A stretch of 48,822 nucleotides of DNA from an uncultured Thiodictyon sp. (GCF_903946935.1 NZ_CAJAXH010000058.1:1-48822), one strand, 5' to 3'; shown: positions 33,698-43,220, counted from the first letter of the stretch. Program-made: numbers and translations. Notes: generated by a model from the letters alone, not told the origin.

Positions 33698-35011
33698 TCA
33701 AGAAGCGTCCTGTCTTGCGGCCAGTAAGTCCGCGGTTTCGGGGAGACTCAGTTCCCGTTGCTCGGCCTCCTCACGTAGCGACTTCACCCCGATCACGCCG
33801 CGTTCCAGTTCGCTGTCGCCGATCACGAGGGCATAGCGTGCCCCGCTCTTGTCGGCGCGCTTGAACTGGCTCTTGAAGCTGCCGCCGCCGCAGTGGGTCA
33901 TGAGCCGCACGCCGGGGGCGGCATCGCGCAGACGCTCGGCCAGCAGCGGCGCCTCGCGCTGGGCCCACTCACCCACCGCGACGAAATAGGCGTCAAGCGG
34001 CGGGGTCGCGCGCCCGCCGGTGAGTTCCATGAGCTCCACCAAGCGCTCGATGCCTAACGCGAAGCCGACGGCCGTCGTGTCGCACCCGCCCAATTGGGCG
34101 ACCAGCCCGTCATAACGGCCGCCGGCACAGACGGTGCCTTGGGCGCCTAGGTCGTCGGTGATCCATTCAAAGACGGTGCGGTTATAATAGTCCAGCCCGC
34201 GCACCAGGCGCGGGTTGACGCAATAGGGGACGGCGGCGGCGTCGAGTCCGGCACGGATGGCCGCGAAGTGCTCCCGGGTCTGCGCCCCCAGATGATCCAT
34301 GAGGGTCGGGGCCGCGGCGACGATCGCCTGGGTCTCCGGGCTTTTGGAGTCGAGTACCCGCAAGGGGTTGGTGGCGAGCCGCCGTTGGCTGTCCGCATCC
34401 AACCGGTCCCGGTACCCATCCAGATAGCATACCAGTTCTTCACGGTAGGCCGCTCGCTCGGCGGCATCGCCCAGGCTGTTGATCTCCAGGCGCAGGCCCG
34501 TGAGCCCCAGGGCGCGCCACAGTCGGGCCGTGAGCAGGATGACCTCCAGGTCGATGTCCGGGCCGGCCAAGCCGAAGACTTCGACCCCGATCTGGTGAAA
34601 CTGCCGGTAGCGTCCGCGCTGGGGGCGCTCGTGGCGGAACATGGGGCCGCGATACCACAGACGCTGGGACTGGTTCAGCAGGCCATTTTCAATGACGGCC
34701 CGCACGCAACTGGCGGTGCCCTCGGGGCGGAGGCTCAATGAATCGCCATTGCGGTCGGCGAAACTATACATCTCCTTCTCGACGATGTCCGTGACCTCGC
34801 CGATGGAGCGCTTGAAGAGCTCAGTGACCTCGACGATCGGGGTGCGGATCTCGGCATAGCCATAGCCCTCGAGCACCTGCCGGGCGGTGTCCTCGAGACG
34901 CTGCCAGGTGCCGACCTGCGCGGGCAGCAGGTCATGCATCCCGCGAATCGCCTGGAGGTTGCGGCCCCCGCCGGGGGCGGTGGCGGTGGCGGGGGAGGGG
35001 GGCACGGTCAT
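33698..35011 (-). CDS. hisS: Histidyl-tRNA synthetase
   Basis: Class II aminoacyl-tRNA synthetase charging tRNA-His. The 437-residue product carries [11 protein letters not shown] near the start, motif 2 [24 protein letters not shown], the histidine-binding [14 protein letters not shown] and [13 protein letters not shown], motif 3 GFALGIERL and the anticodon-binding C-terminal domain. The ATG at 35011 overlaps the rodZ stop in an ATGA junction, which supports the slightly extended N-terminus ([15 protein letters not shown]). Confidence 0.97.
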   Translation of the reverse strand: MTVPPSPATATAPGGGRNLQAIRGMHDLLPAQVGTWQRLEDTARQVLEGYGYAEIRTPIVEVTELFKRSIGEVTDIVEKEMYSFADRNGDSLSLRPEGTASCVRAVIENGLLNQSQRLWYRGPMFRHERPQRGRYRQFHQIGVEVFGLAGPDIDLEVILLTARLWRALGLTGLRLEINSLGDAAERAAYREELVCYLDGYRDRLDADSQRRLATNPLRVLDSKSPETQAIVAAAPTLMDHLGAQTREHFAAIRAGLDAAAVPYCVNPRLVRGLDYYNRTVFEWITDDLGAQGTVCAGGRYDGLVAQLGGCDTTAVGFALGIERLVELMELTGGRATPPLDAYFVAVGEWAQREAPLLAERLRDAAPGVRLMTHCGGGSFKSQFKRADKSGARYALVIGDSELERGVIGVKSLREEAEQRELSLPETADLLAARQDAS

Positions 35012-35946
35012 TCGGGGCTGCTCGGGTCGAACTTAAAGCGCTTGCGGTTTCCCGGGATGTGCTTGCCGAGGTTGGTCGGGCGGCCGCCGACAGTGACCTG
35101 GATCGCTCCGGGATTGCCGACGATCAGCGAATAGGGCGGATTACCACTCAACACCCGGGTATCGCCCTTGCTCATCTGGCCATTCAGGATGGCGGTGCCC
35201 GCGGCGTCACGGACGTTGATCCAAGTGGAGGCGGAGAAGGTCAAGGCCACTTCCGTCGGGTTGACCGCCGCGGCAGGGGTGGCGTCCGCAGCGACGCCGG
35301 TGGCTGGTGCGGGGGCTGGCAGCACCTCGGCGAGGGGCGCCGGGGGCGGGCTGAGGCCCGCGGGGTTATCGCCGCCGGTTGGCGTCGGCAATGCCAGCGT
35401 GGGGCTGGCCGAAACGGCCTCCTGGGAAGCCGGTTCAGTGGGTCGGTTCAGCGGTGGGAGGCCGGTCGGCGTGCTCATCGCGAGGCCCGCCGCTTCGCCG
35501 GCGGGCGCTGACACCAGCAGGTCGCTGCGGCTTTGCCACCACAGCACGAGCATGGCGACCACCCCGACCAACAGCGCGATGCTGATCAAACGCACCAGGA
35601 AATGGCCGCTGCCGATTTCCTGTCGGGGCAGCGCACTGATAGGTAGGCCGGTTGGCTCCGCCGCCGGATGGGCGGCCCGATAGGTGGCGATCAGCGGCTC
35701 GGGATCAAGGCCCACCAGGCGCGCGTAATTGCGCAGGTAGCCCGCGACGAATACGGGCCCCGGCAGGTCCTGATAGCGGTCCTGCTCCAGCGCCTCTACT
35801 GCCGATACCCGCAGATGGAGTTGGGCGGCGATGCGCTCGACCTCAATGCCACGGGACTGGCGTTGCACCCGTAGACGGCGGCCGGGGTTCTCGGAGAACT
35901 CGACGACCTTGGGGTCGTCCGGGCTGATGGCTTGAGTTGGATTCAT
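35008..35946 (-). CDS. rodZ: Cytoskeleton protein RodZ
   Basis: Links MreB to the cell wall machinery to keep rod shape. From the ATG at 35946 the 312-residue product has an N-terminal helix-turn-helix domain ([52 protein letters not shown]), one transmembrane segment ([21 protein letters not shown]), a Pro/Ala-rich periplasmic linker and the C-terminal RodZ beta domain ([36 protein letters not shown]). It lies between pilW and hisS, the conserved place, and is coupled to hisS by a 4-base overlap. Confidence 0.94.
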   Translation of the reverse strand: MNPTQAISPDDPKVVEFSENPGRRLRVQRQSRGIEVERIAAQLHLRVSAVEALEQDRYQDLPGPVFVAGYLRNYARLVGLDPEPLIATYRAAHPAAEPTGLPISALPRQEIGSGHFLVRLISIALLVGVVAMLVLWWQSRSDLLVSAPAGEAAGLAMSTPTGLPPLNRPTEPASQEAVSASPTLALPTPTGGDNPAGLSPPPAPLAEVLPAPAPATGVAADATPAAAVNPTEVALTFSASTWINVRDAAGTAILNGQMSKGDTRVLSGNPPYSLIVGNPGAIQVTVGGRPTNLGKHIPGNRKRFKFDPSSPE

Positions 35947-35956
35947 TGCAAGGGGC

Positions 35957-36730
35957 TCATTTAAGGTCCCGAAGTTCGGGTGCATCCGGAAATTTTTGGC
36001 GCAAGATCTGCTCATAGGTCACGGCGGCCTTGGTGTTGCCCAGCTTGCGCTCAGTCCGGGCGGCCAGCAGCAGGGCCCGGGGCTCGGCTGCGTTGACCTG
36101 GAAAAAGCTATCCAGGGCGCTCTTGGCTGCCTTGGCGTTGCCGCGCGCGAGTTCGATCTTCGCCATCTCTACGAGGGCCGGTCCGAAGCGGGGATTGGCC
36201 GCCAGGGCGCGGCGGTAGTCGGCTTCCGCCTGACTGCTATTACCGGCATTCGCGGCGCAGATGCCGGCGTTGGTCAGTGCGAACCAAGGCGTGGCATAGA
36301 GCGGGTTCTCGACCGCCTTGGCGAACTGGGCCTGGGCCTCGGTCGCGCGGTGCTGGGAGCAGAAAAAATTGCCGTAGGCATTCAATATATCGGGGTTCTG
36401 GGGGGCGAGTGTCAGCGCTTGTTTGAAGTTTGCCTCGGCCAGTACTGGTTGACCGGTACGCTGGTAAATGAGGGCAAGCATGTAGTAGCCACGGGGGTTT
36501 TGTTTGTCCGTGGCGATGGCCTTGTTGGCCTGTTGCTGCGCGACGTCGAGTTGCCCGAGTTTGTAATATTCCCCGGCCATGGCGGCATAGATATCTGCCG
36601 GACTGCTCTGCTCGCCCAGGGCAACCGAGTTTTGCGCCTCCGTGCGGGGGGCCGGATGGCTACAGGCGGCCAGCGCTAGACAGGCCGCGCCGCAGGCCGC
36701 GGCCCGGCTGTATATGAAGGTTCGATTCAT
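35957..36730 (-). CDS. pilW: Type IV pilus biogenesis/stability lipoprotein PilW (PilF)
   Basis: Outer-membrane lipoprotein that helps multimerise the PilQ secretin. The 257-residue product begins with a signal peptide and lipobox (AACLALAACSHP, Cys at about 23), followed by TPR repeats (YYKLGQLDVAQQQANKAIA, YYMLALIYQRTGQPVLAEANF, NAYGNFFCSQHRATEAQAQF). The ATG at 36730 overlaps the rlmN stop by four bases and gives a better signal peptide than the start four codons upstream. Order rlmN-pilW-rodZ-hisS is conserved in gammaproteobacteria. Confidence 0.93.
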   Translation of the reverse strand: MNRTFIYSRAAACGAACLALAACSHPAPRTEAQNSVALGEQSSPADIYAAMAGEYYKLGQLDVAQQQANKAIATDKQNPRGYYMLALIYQRTGQPVLAEANFKQALTLAPQNPDILNAYGNFFCSQHRATEAQAQFAKAVENPLYATPWFALTNAGICAANAGNSSQAEADYRRALAANPRFGPALVEMAKIELARGNAKAAKSALDSFFQVNAAEPRALLLAARTERKLGNTKAAVTYEQILRQKFPDAPELRDLK

Positions 36731-37839
36731 GGCGCGTGGCACCGGGTCGCGGGGCCCGCAGGGGGCCGGATGCCAGCGATGGCGACACCGCGTTGGGTGC
36801 GGTCGTCCACCCGGCCAACCAATTGCCCGCAGGCGGCGGCGATCTCGTCGCCGCGGGTCTTGCGGGTGAAGACCAGCAGGCCAGAGCGCATCAGACGCTC
36901 ACGGAAGGTCGCCAGGCGCTCCGGCGGTGTGGTGGCAAAGCCGCTGCCGGGAAAGGAATTGAAAGGGATCAGGTTGAGCTTGGATGGGGTCCCCTCCAGC
37001 AACCGGATCAATTGCTTGGCGTGCTGGATACTGTCGTTGATGCCGTCCAGCATGACATATTCCCAGGTGATCTTGCGCCGCTGGTCCGCGGCGAGGTAGG
37101 CGCGACAGGCGGGCAGCAGTTCTTCCAGCGGATATTTGCGATTGATCGGCACCAGTTGGTCGCGCAGCGGGTTGTTGGGCGCGTGCAGCGACACCGCCAG
37201 TGAGACGTCGCAGACCTCACGCAACCGATAGATATTGGGCACGATACCGGAGGTACTCAGGGTGACCCGATATTTGGACAGATTGTAGGCCAGGTCGTCT
37301 TGCATGATGGCCATCGCCGTGACCACCGCCTCGAAATTCGCGAGCGGTTCACCCATGCCCATCATGACCACGTTGCTCGGCGCGGCCCCACGTTGCCGGG
37401 CGGCGTGCCAGACTTGGCCGATGATCTCGCCCACTTGCAGGTTGCGATTGAAGCCTTGGCGGGCCGTGGCGCAGAAGGCGCAGTTCAATGCACACCCCAC
37501 CTGGGAGGAGACGCACAACGTGCTGCGTCCGTCCTCAGGGATGTAGACCGTCTCCACCCGTTGACCGTCCGCGAGTTCCATCACCCATTTGATGGTGCCG
37601 TCGGCGGACGGCTGGGTGTGGATAATGCGTGGTAAACGCAGGGTCACGGTCTCTTGCAGGGCCGTGCGCAGGCCCTTCGGGCAGTCTGTCATGCACGCGT
37701 AGTCGAGGATACCGTGTTTATGGATCCACTTGAACAGATTGCGTCCGTGGAAGGCCTTGAAGCCGAGCGCCGTCACCAGGGCCTCGCACGCGGCGAGGTC
37801 CAGGTCCAGCAGGTTCGGCTTGAGGGCCGGGGTTGCCAT
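36727..37839 (-). CDS. rlmN: 23S rRNA (adenine2503-C2)/tRNA methyltransferase RlmN
   Basis: Radical SAM enzyme methylating C2 of A2503 in 23S rRNA and A37 of some tRNAs. The cluster ligands are CALNCAFC, followed by TARQGFNRNL. VVMMGMGEPLANF, VTLSTSGIVP, VSLHAPN and INRKYPLEELL are family motifs, and the resolving Cys near the C-terminus is in RGDEIAAACGQLVG. The ATG at 37839 (MATPALKPNLLDLD) fits the family's usual N-terminus; a TTG five codons upstream is the only alternative. It is coupled to pilW. The C-terminal 15 residues are a Pro/Ala-rich extension. Confidence 0.96.
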   Translation of the reverse strand: MATPALKPNLLDLDLAACEALVTALGFKAFHGRNLFKWIHKHGILDYACMTDCPKGLRTALQETVTLRLPRIIHTQPSADGTIKWVMELADGQRVETVYIPEDGRSTLCVSSQVGCALNCAFCATARQGFNRNLQVGEIIGQVWHAARQRGAAPSNVVMMGMGEPLANFEAVVTAMAIMQDDLAYNLSKYRVTLSTSGIVPNIYRLREVCDVSLAVSLHAPNNPLRDQLVPINRKYPLEELLPACRAYLAADQRRKITWEYVMLDGINDSIQHAKQLIRLLEGTPSKLNLIPFNSFPGSGFATTPPERLATFRERLMRSGLLVFTRKTRGDEIAAACGQLVGRVDDRTQRGVAIAGIRPPAGPATRCHAP

Positions 37840-37904
37840 GGGGTCATTCAGCAAGTGGTTTATCCAATCATGGGTTAGCGGCCCGGGTGGCGGCGTTGTG
37901 GGGA

Positions 37905-38333
37905 TCAGCGCGTGCGCGCGCAGACGCCCTCGGGGAAGAAGAATGCGATCTCTTGCGCCGCGGTGTCCGGGGCGTCGGAGCCATGGACTGCATTTTCTGT
38001 AAAGGAGTCGGCGAAGTCTGCGCGGATCGTGCCGGGGGCGGCATTGGCCGGGTTGGTGGCGCCCATGATCTCGCGGTTCTTGGCGACCGCATCCTCGCCT
38101 TCCAGGGCCAGGGCCATGACTGGCCCGGAGGTCATGAATCCCACCAGTTCATCGAAGAACGGTTTGCCTTGGTGTACCCCATAGAAGGCGCTGGCCTGCG
38201 CATGGCTCAAATGCAGCATGCGGGCGGCGACGATCCGCAGGCCAGCGGACTCGAAACGGCTCAGGATGGCGCCGATGGCGTCCTTGGCGACTGCATTCGG
38301 CTTGATAATGGAGAGGGTACGTTCGACGGGCAT
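37905..38333 (-). CDS. ndk: Nucleoside diphosphate kinase
   Basis: Balances nucleoside triphosphate pools by phosphate transfer through a phospho-histidine. The 142-residue product has the standard length and order: [18 protein letters not shown] at the start, [44 protein letters not shown], and the active-site His in [21 protein letters not shown]. It lies upstream of rlmN on the same strand, as usual; the 65-base gap shows no strong terminator. Confidence 0.97.
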   Translation of the reverse strand: MPVERTLSIIKPNAVAKDAIGAILSRFESAGLRIVAARMLHLSHAQASAFYGVHQGKPFFDELVGFMTSGPVMALALEGEDAVAKNREIMGATNPANAAPGTIRADFADSFTENAVHGSDAPDTAAQEIAFFFPEGVCARTR

Positions 38334-38599
38334 GAGGGCTCCAGAGATTAGAAGTTGTTCGCGGGGCTTCCGCTGGGATATATGGGGTGTGTCCAGGGCG
38401 ACGGGCGGTCGCCCGGCACTGCGTGGAGTTGCGAACCGGCACCAGGCAAGGCCCCCAGTCTACCGGCTATGTGGGGTGAGCGGCAATGCCGGGTGTCTCT
38501 GGCTGGCGCTGGGAGGCCGGCGCTGCCTGGTGGTGGGGTGCCCGGCGGGCGCGTCTAAGTCTGCCAGGTCAACGAAAAACTTAAAAAACAAGGTATGTC

Positions 38600-39553
38600 A
38601 TGACCTGCTTCGATGTTTTCAACGGTGATGCGGATGGCCTCTGCGCGTTGCAGCAACTGCGGCTCGCCGAACCCCTGGACAGCACCCTGGTGACCGGGGT
38701 TAAGCGCGACATCGCTCTGTTGGAACGGGTCCCGGCCAGTGCCGGGGACCAGGTCAGCGTGCTCGATATCGCGCTGGACAAGAACCGCGCGGCCCTCGTC
38801 CGGGTGTTGGCCGCGGGCGCCCAGGTGCGCTATTTCGACCACCATTACCCCGGTGAGATCCCCAGTCACCCCAGATTTGCGTGTCACATCGAAACCAGTC
38901 CGGACAAGGGTACGAGCCTGCTGGTCGATGAGTTCGTCGGCGGGCGCTTTCGTGCTTGGGCGGTGGTCGGCACCTTCGGCGATAATTTCGACGCCGCCGC
39001 CCGGCGCGCCGCCGTCGTGCTCGGCCTTGCCGCCCCCGCGTTGGAGCGCCTGCGGGACCTGGGCATCTGTCTCAATTACAATGGCTACGGTGCCTCGGTG
39101 GCCGATTTGCATTGTGCCCCGGATGAGCTGTATCGGCGCCTGCGGCCCTACGCCGACCCGCTGGTCTTCATGCGCGAGGACTCAACCTTTCAGGTCCTGA
39201 GTGACGGCTACGCGCATGACATGGCGCAGGCGCGGGCTACCGTGCCGGCGCTCGCCGCTGAACGCCACTGCCTGCACCTCCTGCCCGCCGAGCCCTGGGC
39301 GCGGCGCGTCGGCGGCGTGTTTGCCAACGCGTTGGCACAGCAGGCGCCCGGGTGTGCCCATGCCCTGCTGACGCAGCTTCCGGGCGGCGGCTTTGTGGTG
39401 AGCGTGCGGGCGCCGCTGAACCGTCCTGAAGGGGCCGATCACCTGTGCCGCCAATTCGCGAACGGGGGCGGACGCAAGGCTGCGGCGGGAATCAATCACC
39501 TGCCCGACGCCGACTATGACCGCTTCGCGGCGGCGTTCCTCGCCGCGTTTTGA
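38600..39553 (+). CDS. DHH family phosphoesterase
   Basis: A 317-residue protein with the DHH fold shared by RecJ, NrnA and related phosphoesterases. Metal-binding motifs are FNGDADGLCALQQL (about 6-19), LDIALDKN (about 53-60) and YFDHHYPGE (about 76-84), the DHH motif itself. The C-terminal DHHA1-like part ends in GGGRKAAAGINHLP. Substrate is not evident; nano-RNA, pAp or cyclic dinucleotide breakdown is possible. It is transcribed divergently from ndk. The 265 bases between them contain nothing recognisable, and AAGG about nine bases before the ATG is the ribosome-binding site. Confidence 0.85.
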   Translation: MTCFDVFNGDADGLCALQQLRLAEPLDSTLVTGVKRDIALLERVPASAGDQVSVLDIALDKNRAALVRVLAAGAQVRYFDHHYPGEIPSHPRFACHIETSPDKGTSLLVDEFVGGRFRAWAVVGTFGDNFDAAARRAAVVLGLAAPALERLRDLGICLNYNGYGASVADLHCAPDELYRRLRPYADPLVFMREDSTFQVLSDGYAHDMAQARATVPALAAERHCLHLLPAEPWARRVGGVFANALAQQAPGCAHALLTQLPGGGFVVSVRAPLNRPEGADHLCRQFANGGGRKAAAGINHLPDADYDRFAAAFLAAF

Positions 39554-39580
39554 GTGGCGTCCCGCGGCTGCATCGGCATG

Positions 39581-39609
39581 GTGACAAAGCCGCGGGTACC
39601 TACTATAAT
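39581..39609 (+). promoter_or_regulatory. Sigma-70 promoter for tRNA-Cys
   Basis: GTGACA (39581-39586) and a perfect TATAAT (39604-39609) are spaced by 17 bases, ending 10 bases before the tRNA gene. A GC-rich segment (GCCGCGC) follows the -10 box, as expected for a stringently controlled stable-RNA promoter. Confidence 0.8.
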
Positions 39610-39619
39610 GCCGCGCTTC

Positions 39620-39693
39620 GGCTGAGTGGCAGAGTGGTCATGCAGCGGCCTGCAAAGCCGTGCACCCCGGTTCGATTCCGGGCTCAGCCTCCA
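39620..39693 (+). tRNA. tRNA-Cys (GCA)
   Basis: The acceptor stem GGCTGAG pairs with CTCAGCC. The anticodon loop CTGCAAA gives anticodon GCA, and the T arm CCCCGG-TTCGATT-CCGGG is intact. The discriminator is U, as required for cysteine, and CCA is encoded. Confidence 0.95.
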
Positions 39694-39851
39694 AACTCCC
39701 ATCGCCGTGATCGGTCGCATGCTTCCCTTAGCGAGTCTAGCACCGCGCGTTCGGCTTGGTCTGCTCGCCGGAGTCCTTCCCAGAAATAAGCCTAAACAAT
39801 GCCCTTTGGCAGCGCCCCAAGCGCTTCGCTGATGGCGTGCAAAGTATCCCC

Positions 39852-39936
39852 GCCCGGGTGGCGAAATCGGTAGACGCAAGGGACTTAAAATCCCTCGCCG
39901 TGAGGCATGCGGGTTCGAGTCCCGCCCCGGGCACCA
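39852..39936 (+). tRNA. tRNA-Leu (TAA)
   Basis: The acceptor stem GCCCGGG pairs with CCCGGGC. The anticodon loop CTTAAAA gives anticodon TAA. It has a long variable arm (class II tRNA), a T loop TTCGAGT, discriminator A and encoded CCA. It lies 158 bases after tRNA-Cys and is probably co-transcribed with it. Confidence 0.95.
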
Positions 39937-40490
39937 ATCGCCGGTTCCGGCGTCCGCCGGTGGCCTTGTTTGTTCCGCCGGGCGTTTTGGCGCTTCACGG
40001 CGGCTGGCTACCTTTAGCGCTATTGGTTGTCTGCCTCTCTCCTCCAATCGAGCGGTTGGCCGCGTGGTCGGTTCCCGCTCACCCTTAGTCTCCCCCGTCC
40101 TTGGTTGGCGGTCCTGACTGGTCTGCTGTCCGGCGCTATTGAACCTCCAGAAGTGGCATGGTCCTGTCGCTGGTCGGTGGTCGGTCGGCGTTGCTGTCGG
40201 CGGGCCCCTGCCGTTTCCAGTCGCGACCGGTACGGGCGATGAATCCGATGGGTTGGGGTGTCGGGGCTGCGACTGCGGCGACCCGATGGCTCGCGTGCGC
40301 CTTATCCTGGTCGCCGGTCGCTGCCGGAATGACCGCGTCCCCCGCTCCGCCTGCGATTGAATGGTCGGCACTGGCCGCGATGGCCGCGGCTGGCGCGGCG
40401 GATGCGTCGGCGGGTGACGCCAGTGGGCGTGCGTGGCGCCCGGCGCCCCCCGGCCGTTTGACAAGCGGTCACTATTTTTCTCTTGTTCAC
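39937..40490. other. Intergenic region between tRNA-Leu and the H-NS-like gene
   Basis: This stretch of about 550 bases has no convincing gene. Frames that stay open are rich in Arg, Pro and Ser, overlap one another and show no domain-like pattern. Only the promoter at its right end is recognised. Confidence 0.5.
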
Positions 40491-40518
40491 TTGACTTTCA
40501 TTGCGAAACGAATACATT
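40491..40518 (+). promoter_or_regulatory. Promoter of the H-NS-like gene
   Basis: TTGACT (40491-40496) and TACATT (40513-40518) are spaced by 16 bases in a locally AT-rich segment. This leaves a leader of about 75 bases before the GTG start. Confidence 0.55.
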
Positions 40519-40599
40519 AGTAAGCACGCGCTCGTCAGGATTCGCGCGGTGATACGTAGACAGTTTCTAACCAACCATTTTCAGATCGGAGGTACCCAC

Positions 40600-41007
40600 G
40601 TGGAGTACGCGAACCTAAGCCTTGATGAGATCCGGCAGCACCTCGAGACAATCGAGCAGAACAAGTCCGAATTGCAGCGGGCCTTATCGACCCGTCGGCA
40701 GGAGGCCAAGCAGGGGGTGGTTCAGCAAATCAGAGATCTGATCACCCAAAACGGGTATGAGGTCGACGAGATCGTCCCCTTGATCCAGGCCCGGCGTCGT
40801 CGCGGTCCTGCTGCCGCGCCCCGTGCCACCCCCAGCGGGCGTGACTACACCCGTTATGTCGATCCGGAAAACGCGCAGAATATCTATGTGCGCGGCGTCC
40901 TGCCGGGGTGGATGAAGCAGAAGATGCAGGAGCAGGGTTACGATGCCTCCAAGAAGGCGGATCGTGAGGCATTCAAGGCCAATTATCTCCAGGTCCTTGC
41001 TGCCTAG
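40600..41007 (+). CDS. H-NS family nucleoid protein
   Basis: A 135-residue H-NS-like protein, expected to bind AT-rich DNA and silence acquired genes. The N-terminal half (EYANLSLDEIRQHLETIEQN...) is a helical oligomerisation domain, and a basic linker RRRRGPAAAPRATP follows. The C-terminal domain has YVDPENAQNIYVRGVLPGWM where typical H-NS has a W-GRGR-P loop; here the minor-groove contact appears as VRGVLP, with a further 30-residue helical extension. The start is GTG at 40600, with GGAGG ten bases upstream. The frame stays open back to an ATG at 40501, but that overlaps the promoter. Confidence 0.8.
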   Translation: MEYANLSLDEIRQHLETIEQNKSELQRALSTRRQEAKQGVVQQIRDLITQNGYEVDEIVPLIQARRRRGPAAAPRATPSGRDYTRYVDPENAQNIYVRGVLPGWMKQKMQEQGYDASKKADREAFKANYLQVLAA

Positions 41008-41028
41008 TTCCAGCGCCTGATGTGCAAG

Positions 41029-41051
41029 CCGGACCCGTGTGTCGGGTCCGG
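41029..41051 (+). terminator. Hairpin after the H-NS-like gene
   Basis: CCGGACCC (41029-41036) pairs with GGGTCCGG (41044-41051) across a 7-base loop, 22 bases after the stop codon. No U-run follows, so it may be a weak or Rho-assisted end. The rest of 41052-41430 shows no gene; it becomes AT-richer toward the helicase gene, with no promoter clear enough to call. Confidence 0.5.
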
Positions 41052-41430
41052 TGCGCACTGGTCGCGAGGCTGGTCGCTGCCAGGTGTTAGTGCCGTCGCA
41101 CGACGCCGCACCGGCTTCCCGGAGTGCGTTTCTCGTCCCTTTTGTCCGCTCCGACGGCGCGCCCTCGGGTCCGCCTTGATCGTTCAAGTCACTGAAAATA
41201 AATCTGTACGAGCGTCGGGGCTAGCAGTTGCTCAGGCGTTTTCCCCGTGGCATCCACAACTTCAACAAATCCGCTGGCTTTTCGCTTTATATGTGTCTAC
41301 ACTCCGAATCTTGCATCACCCGATCGATGCGCCCGTCTCGCGGCTGAGTCCTTGAATGTCAGGTATGATCCTCGAACGTACTTTCTATTTTTTACTTTGC
41401 CTAGATCGGTCCCAGAACCCCTGGGTAGGC

Positions 41431-41447
41431 CGCCTGTTTAACAGGCG
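41431..41447 (+). promoter_or_regulatory. Leader hairpin next to the RhlE ribosome-binding site
   Basis: CGCCTGT-tta-ACAGGCG forms a perfect 7-base stem that ends two bases before the GGAG ribosome-binding site (41449-41452) of the helicase gene. A smaller stem CCCAG/CTGGG precedes it at 41411-41425. Such a layout could make translation depend on RNA unfolding or temperature. Confidence 0.45.
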
Positions 41448-41457
41448 CGGAGCCTAA

Positions 41458-42753
41458 ATGTCCTTTGATTCGCTCGGCCTAAGGGCCGACTTGCTGCGCG
41501 CTGTTGCGACGCAGCGTTACGGTCGGCCGACGCCGATCCAGGCGCAAGCCATCCCCGAGATACTTGCCGGTCATGACCTGTTGGCTGGTGCCCAGACCGG
41601 TACCGGCAAGACCGCCGCCTTTGTACTCCCCGTGCTGCATCTCTTGGCCGAACAAGGGCACCCGCAGCGCCACCCCCGTGCCTTGATCCTGACGCCAACG
41701 CGTGAACTCGCCGCCCAAGTCGGGGAGCGCGTCCATGCCTATGGTATTCATCTGCCGTTGCGCTCTGCGATCATCTTCGGTGGTGTCGGCATGCAGCCGC
41801 AGGTCGACAAGCTCCAGCGTGGCGTCGATATCCTGATCGCCACTCCGGGGCGTTTGCTCGATCATGCGACCAGGCGCTCAGTGGACCTGTCCCGAATCGA
41901 AATCCTGGTGCTGGATGAGGCGGATCGGATGCTCGACATGGGCTTCATCCACGACATCAAGCGGATTCTGCGTCTGATTCCTGAGCGGCGGCAAAACCTG
42001 CTGTTCTCAGCGACCTATTCAGACGAGATCCGCCGCCTGGCCGACGGCCTGCTGAGGAACCCCAAGACCGTTGAGGTCGCGCGGCGCAATACCCCAATCG
42101 CGGCGGTTGCCCAATCCGCTCACCCGGTCGACCGGGGCCGCAAGCCAGACCTCTTGGCGCATCTGATCCATAGCGGGGGTTGGGAGCAGGTGCTGATCTT
42201 TACGCGCACCAAGCATGGGGCGAATAAGCTGGCCGAGAAACTCACGCGTGACGGGATCACGGCGGCGGCCATCCACGGTAACAAGAGTCAGTCGGCGCGC
42301 ACTCGGGCGCTGGATGAGTTCAAGCGTGGGCTGGTCCGCGCCTTGGTGGCGACCGATATCGCCGCGCGTGGTTTGGATATCGCCAATCTTCCCCAAGTGG
42401 TCAATTTTGAATTGCCGAATGTGGCGGAGGACTATGTCCACCGCATCGGACGCACGGGGCGTGCCGGTGCCGTCGGTTCGGCCTTGTCCTTGGTGAGTCA
42501 TGACGAGCGGGGGTTGCTCAAAGGGATCGAGCGCCTGCTGCGCCGTGAGATTCCAATGACCCCGGTGGTCGGCTTCGAACCGTCCGCGAACCCGCCGTCG
42601 GATCAGCACGATGACGATGATCGCTCACGGGTGCGTACCGATTTCACCCAACGCCAGCGCTCCGGGGGGCGCGGCGACCGGATGGGGGCGGGGCCAGCCG
42701 CGCGGCCGGGTAGCCAGGGTGGGCGCCGGGCCGCTCCCGCCCGCGGTCGTTGA
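41458..42753 (+). CDS. rhlE: DEAD-box RNA helicase, RhlE type
   Basis: ATP-dependent RNA helicase likely acting in ribosome assembly and RNA turnover, often induced in the cold. The 431-residue product has the Q motif ([14 protein letters not shown]), motif [12 protein letters not shown], Ia [60 protein letters not shown] and [12 protein letters not shown]. The C-terminal 60 residues are a basic, Gly/Arg-rich tail ([20 protein letters not shown]). It starts after a GGAG site and is followed by two RRM genes, which suggests a cold-adaptation cluster. Confidence 0.94.
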   Translation: MSFDSLGLRADLLRAVATQRYGRPTPIQAQAIPEILAGHDLLAGAQTGTGKTAAFVLPVLHLLAEQGHPQRHPRALILTPTRELAAQVGERVHAYGIHLPLRSAIIFGGVGMQPQVDKLQRGVDILIATPGRLLDHATRRSVDLSRIEILVLDEADRMLDMGFIHDIKRILRLIPERRQNLLFSATYSDEIRRLADGLLRNPKTVEVARRNTPIAAVAQSAHPVDRGRKPDLLAHLIHSGGWEQVLIFTRTKHGANKLAEKLTRDGITAAAIHGNKSQSARTRALDEFKRGLVRALVATDIAARGLDIANLPQVVNFELPNVAEDYVHRIGRTGRAGAVGSALSLVSHDERGLLKGIERLLRREIPMTPVVGFEPSANPPSDQHDDDDRSRVRTDFTQRQRSGGRGDRMGAGPAARPGSQGGRRAAPARGR

Positions 42754-42768
42754 GATCCGGATCGATTG

Positions 42769-42911
42769 TCCGTGAACTGCCCAGACGCGGACCAGTTCAC
42801 GGAACAATTGCGCCCCAACGGTTGGGGACAAAGACTGTCGAATCAGTTGTGCATTGATTGTTCGACCGTTCTCACTCTCGCTTCAATGCACTTTGATGGA
42901 ACTCTTGCACG
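42769..42911 (+). promoter_or_regulatory. Structured leader of the first RRM gene
   Basis: Three stems are predicted by eye: TCCGTGAACTG/CAGTTCACGGA (42769-42779 with 42792-42802), CCCCAA/TTGGGG (42812-42817 with 42821-42826) and GTCGAA/TTCGAC (42836-42841 with 42861-42866). GTGCATTG (42849-42856), in the loop of the third, is also complementary to CAATGCAC (42884-42891) just before the start codon, so two folds compete. The second RRM gene has the same layout. The first stem may instead serve as the helicase terminator. Confidence 0.55.
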
Positions 42912-43184
42912 ATGAATATCTACGTTGGCAACCTGGCCTATGCCGTGACTCAAGATGACCTGCGTGATGCCTTCGCCGCTTATGGTGAGATCTCCAGCGT
43001 CAACCTGATCACGGATAAGTTCACCGGTGACTCTAAGGGTTTTGGCTTCGTCGAGATGCCGAACAACGCGGAGGCCGATGCGGCGATCAAGGCCCTGAAC
43101 GAGACCCCCTTGAAAGGCCGCAACCTGAAGGTCAACCAGGCCAAGCCGCGCGGTGAGCGTCCCTCCCGCGGGCCGCGCTGGTAG
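42912..43184 (+). CDS. RRM-domain RNA-binding protein, copy 1
   Basis: A 90-residue single-RRM protein of the type induced by cold in many bacteria. RNP2 is IYVGNLAY (residues 3-10) and RNP1 is SKGFGFVEM (residues 43-51); the tail is basic (KVNQAKPRGERPSRGPRW). It is nearly identical to the second copy 430 bases downstream, differing mainly in the tail. Such proteins are thought to act as RNA chaperones. An extensive conserved leader precedes it and an intrinsic terminator follows, so it is a single-gene unit. Confidence 0.92.
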   Translation: MNIYVGNLAYAVTQDDLRDAFAAYGEISSVNLITDKFTGDSKGFGFVEMPNNAEADAAIKALNETPLKGRNLKVNQAKPRGERPSRGPRW

Positions 43185-43192
43185 CAACGAGG

Positions 43193-43220
43193 AAGGCCGG
43201 GGCGCTGGCCCCGGCCTTTT
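43193..43220 (+). terminator. Intrinsic terminator of RRM copy 1
   Basis: AAGGCCGGGGC-gctg-GCCCCGGCC followed by TTTT forms an 11-base GC-rich stem, starting 9 bases after the stop codon. The following 43221-43481 contains no recognisable gene. Confidence 0.85.

Noticed and set aside
39514-40464. Minus-strand frame of 316 codons across the tRNA genes
   Set aside because: It runs through both tRNA genes and is Pro/Arg/Thr-rich low-complexity sequence.
40501-40599. N-terminal extension of the H-NS-like protein from an ATG at 40501
   Set aside because: It would overlap the likely -10 box and lacks a ribosome-binding site, whereas the GTG at 40600 has GGAGG upstream.
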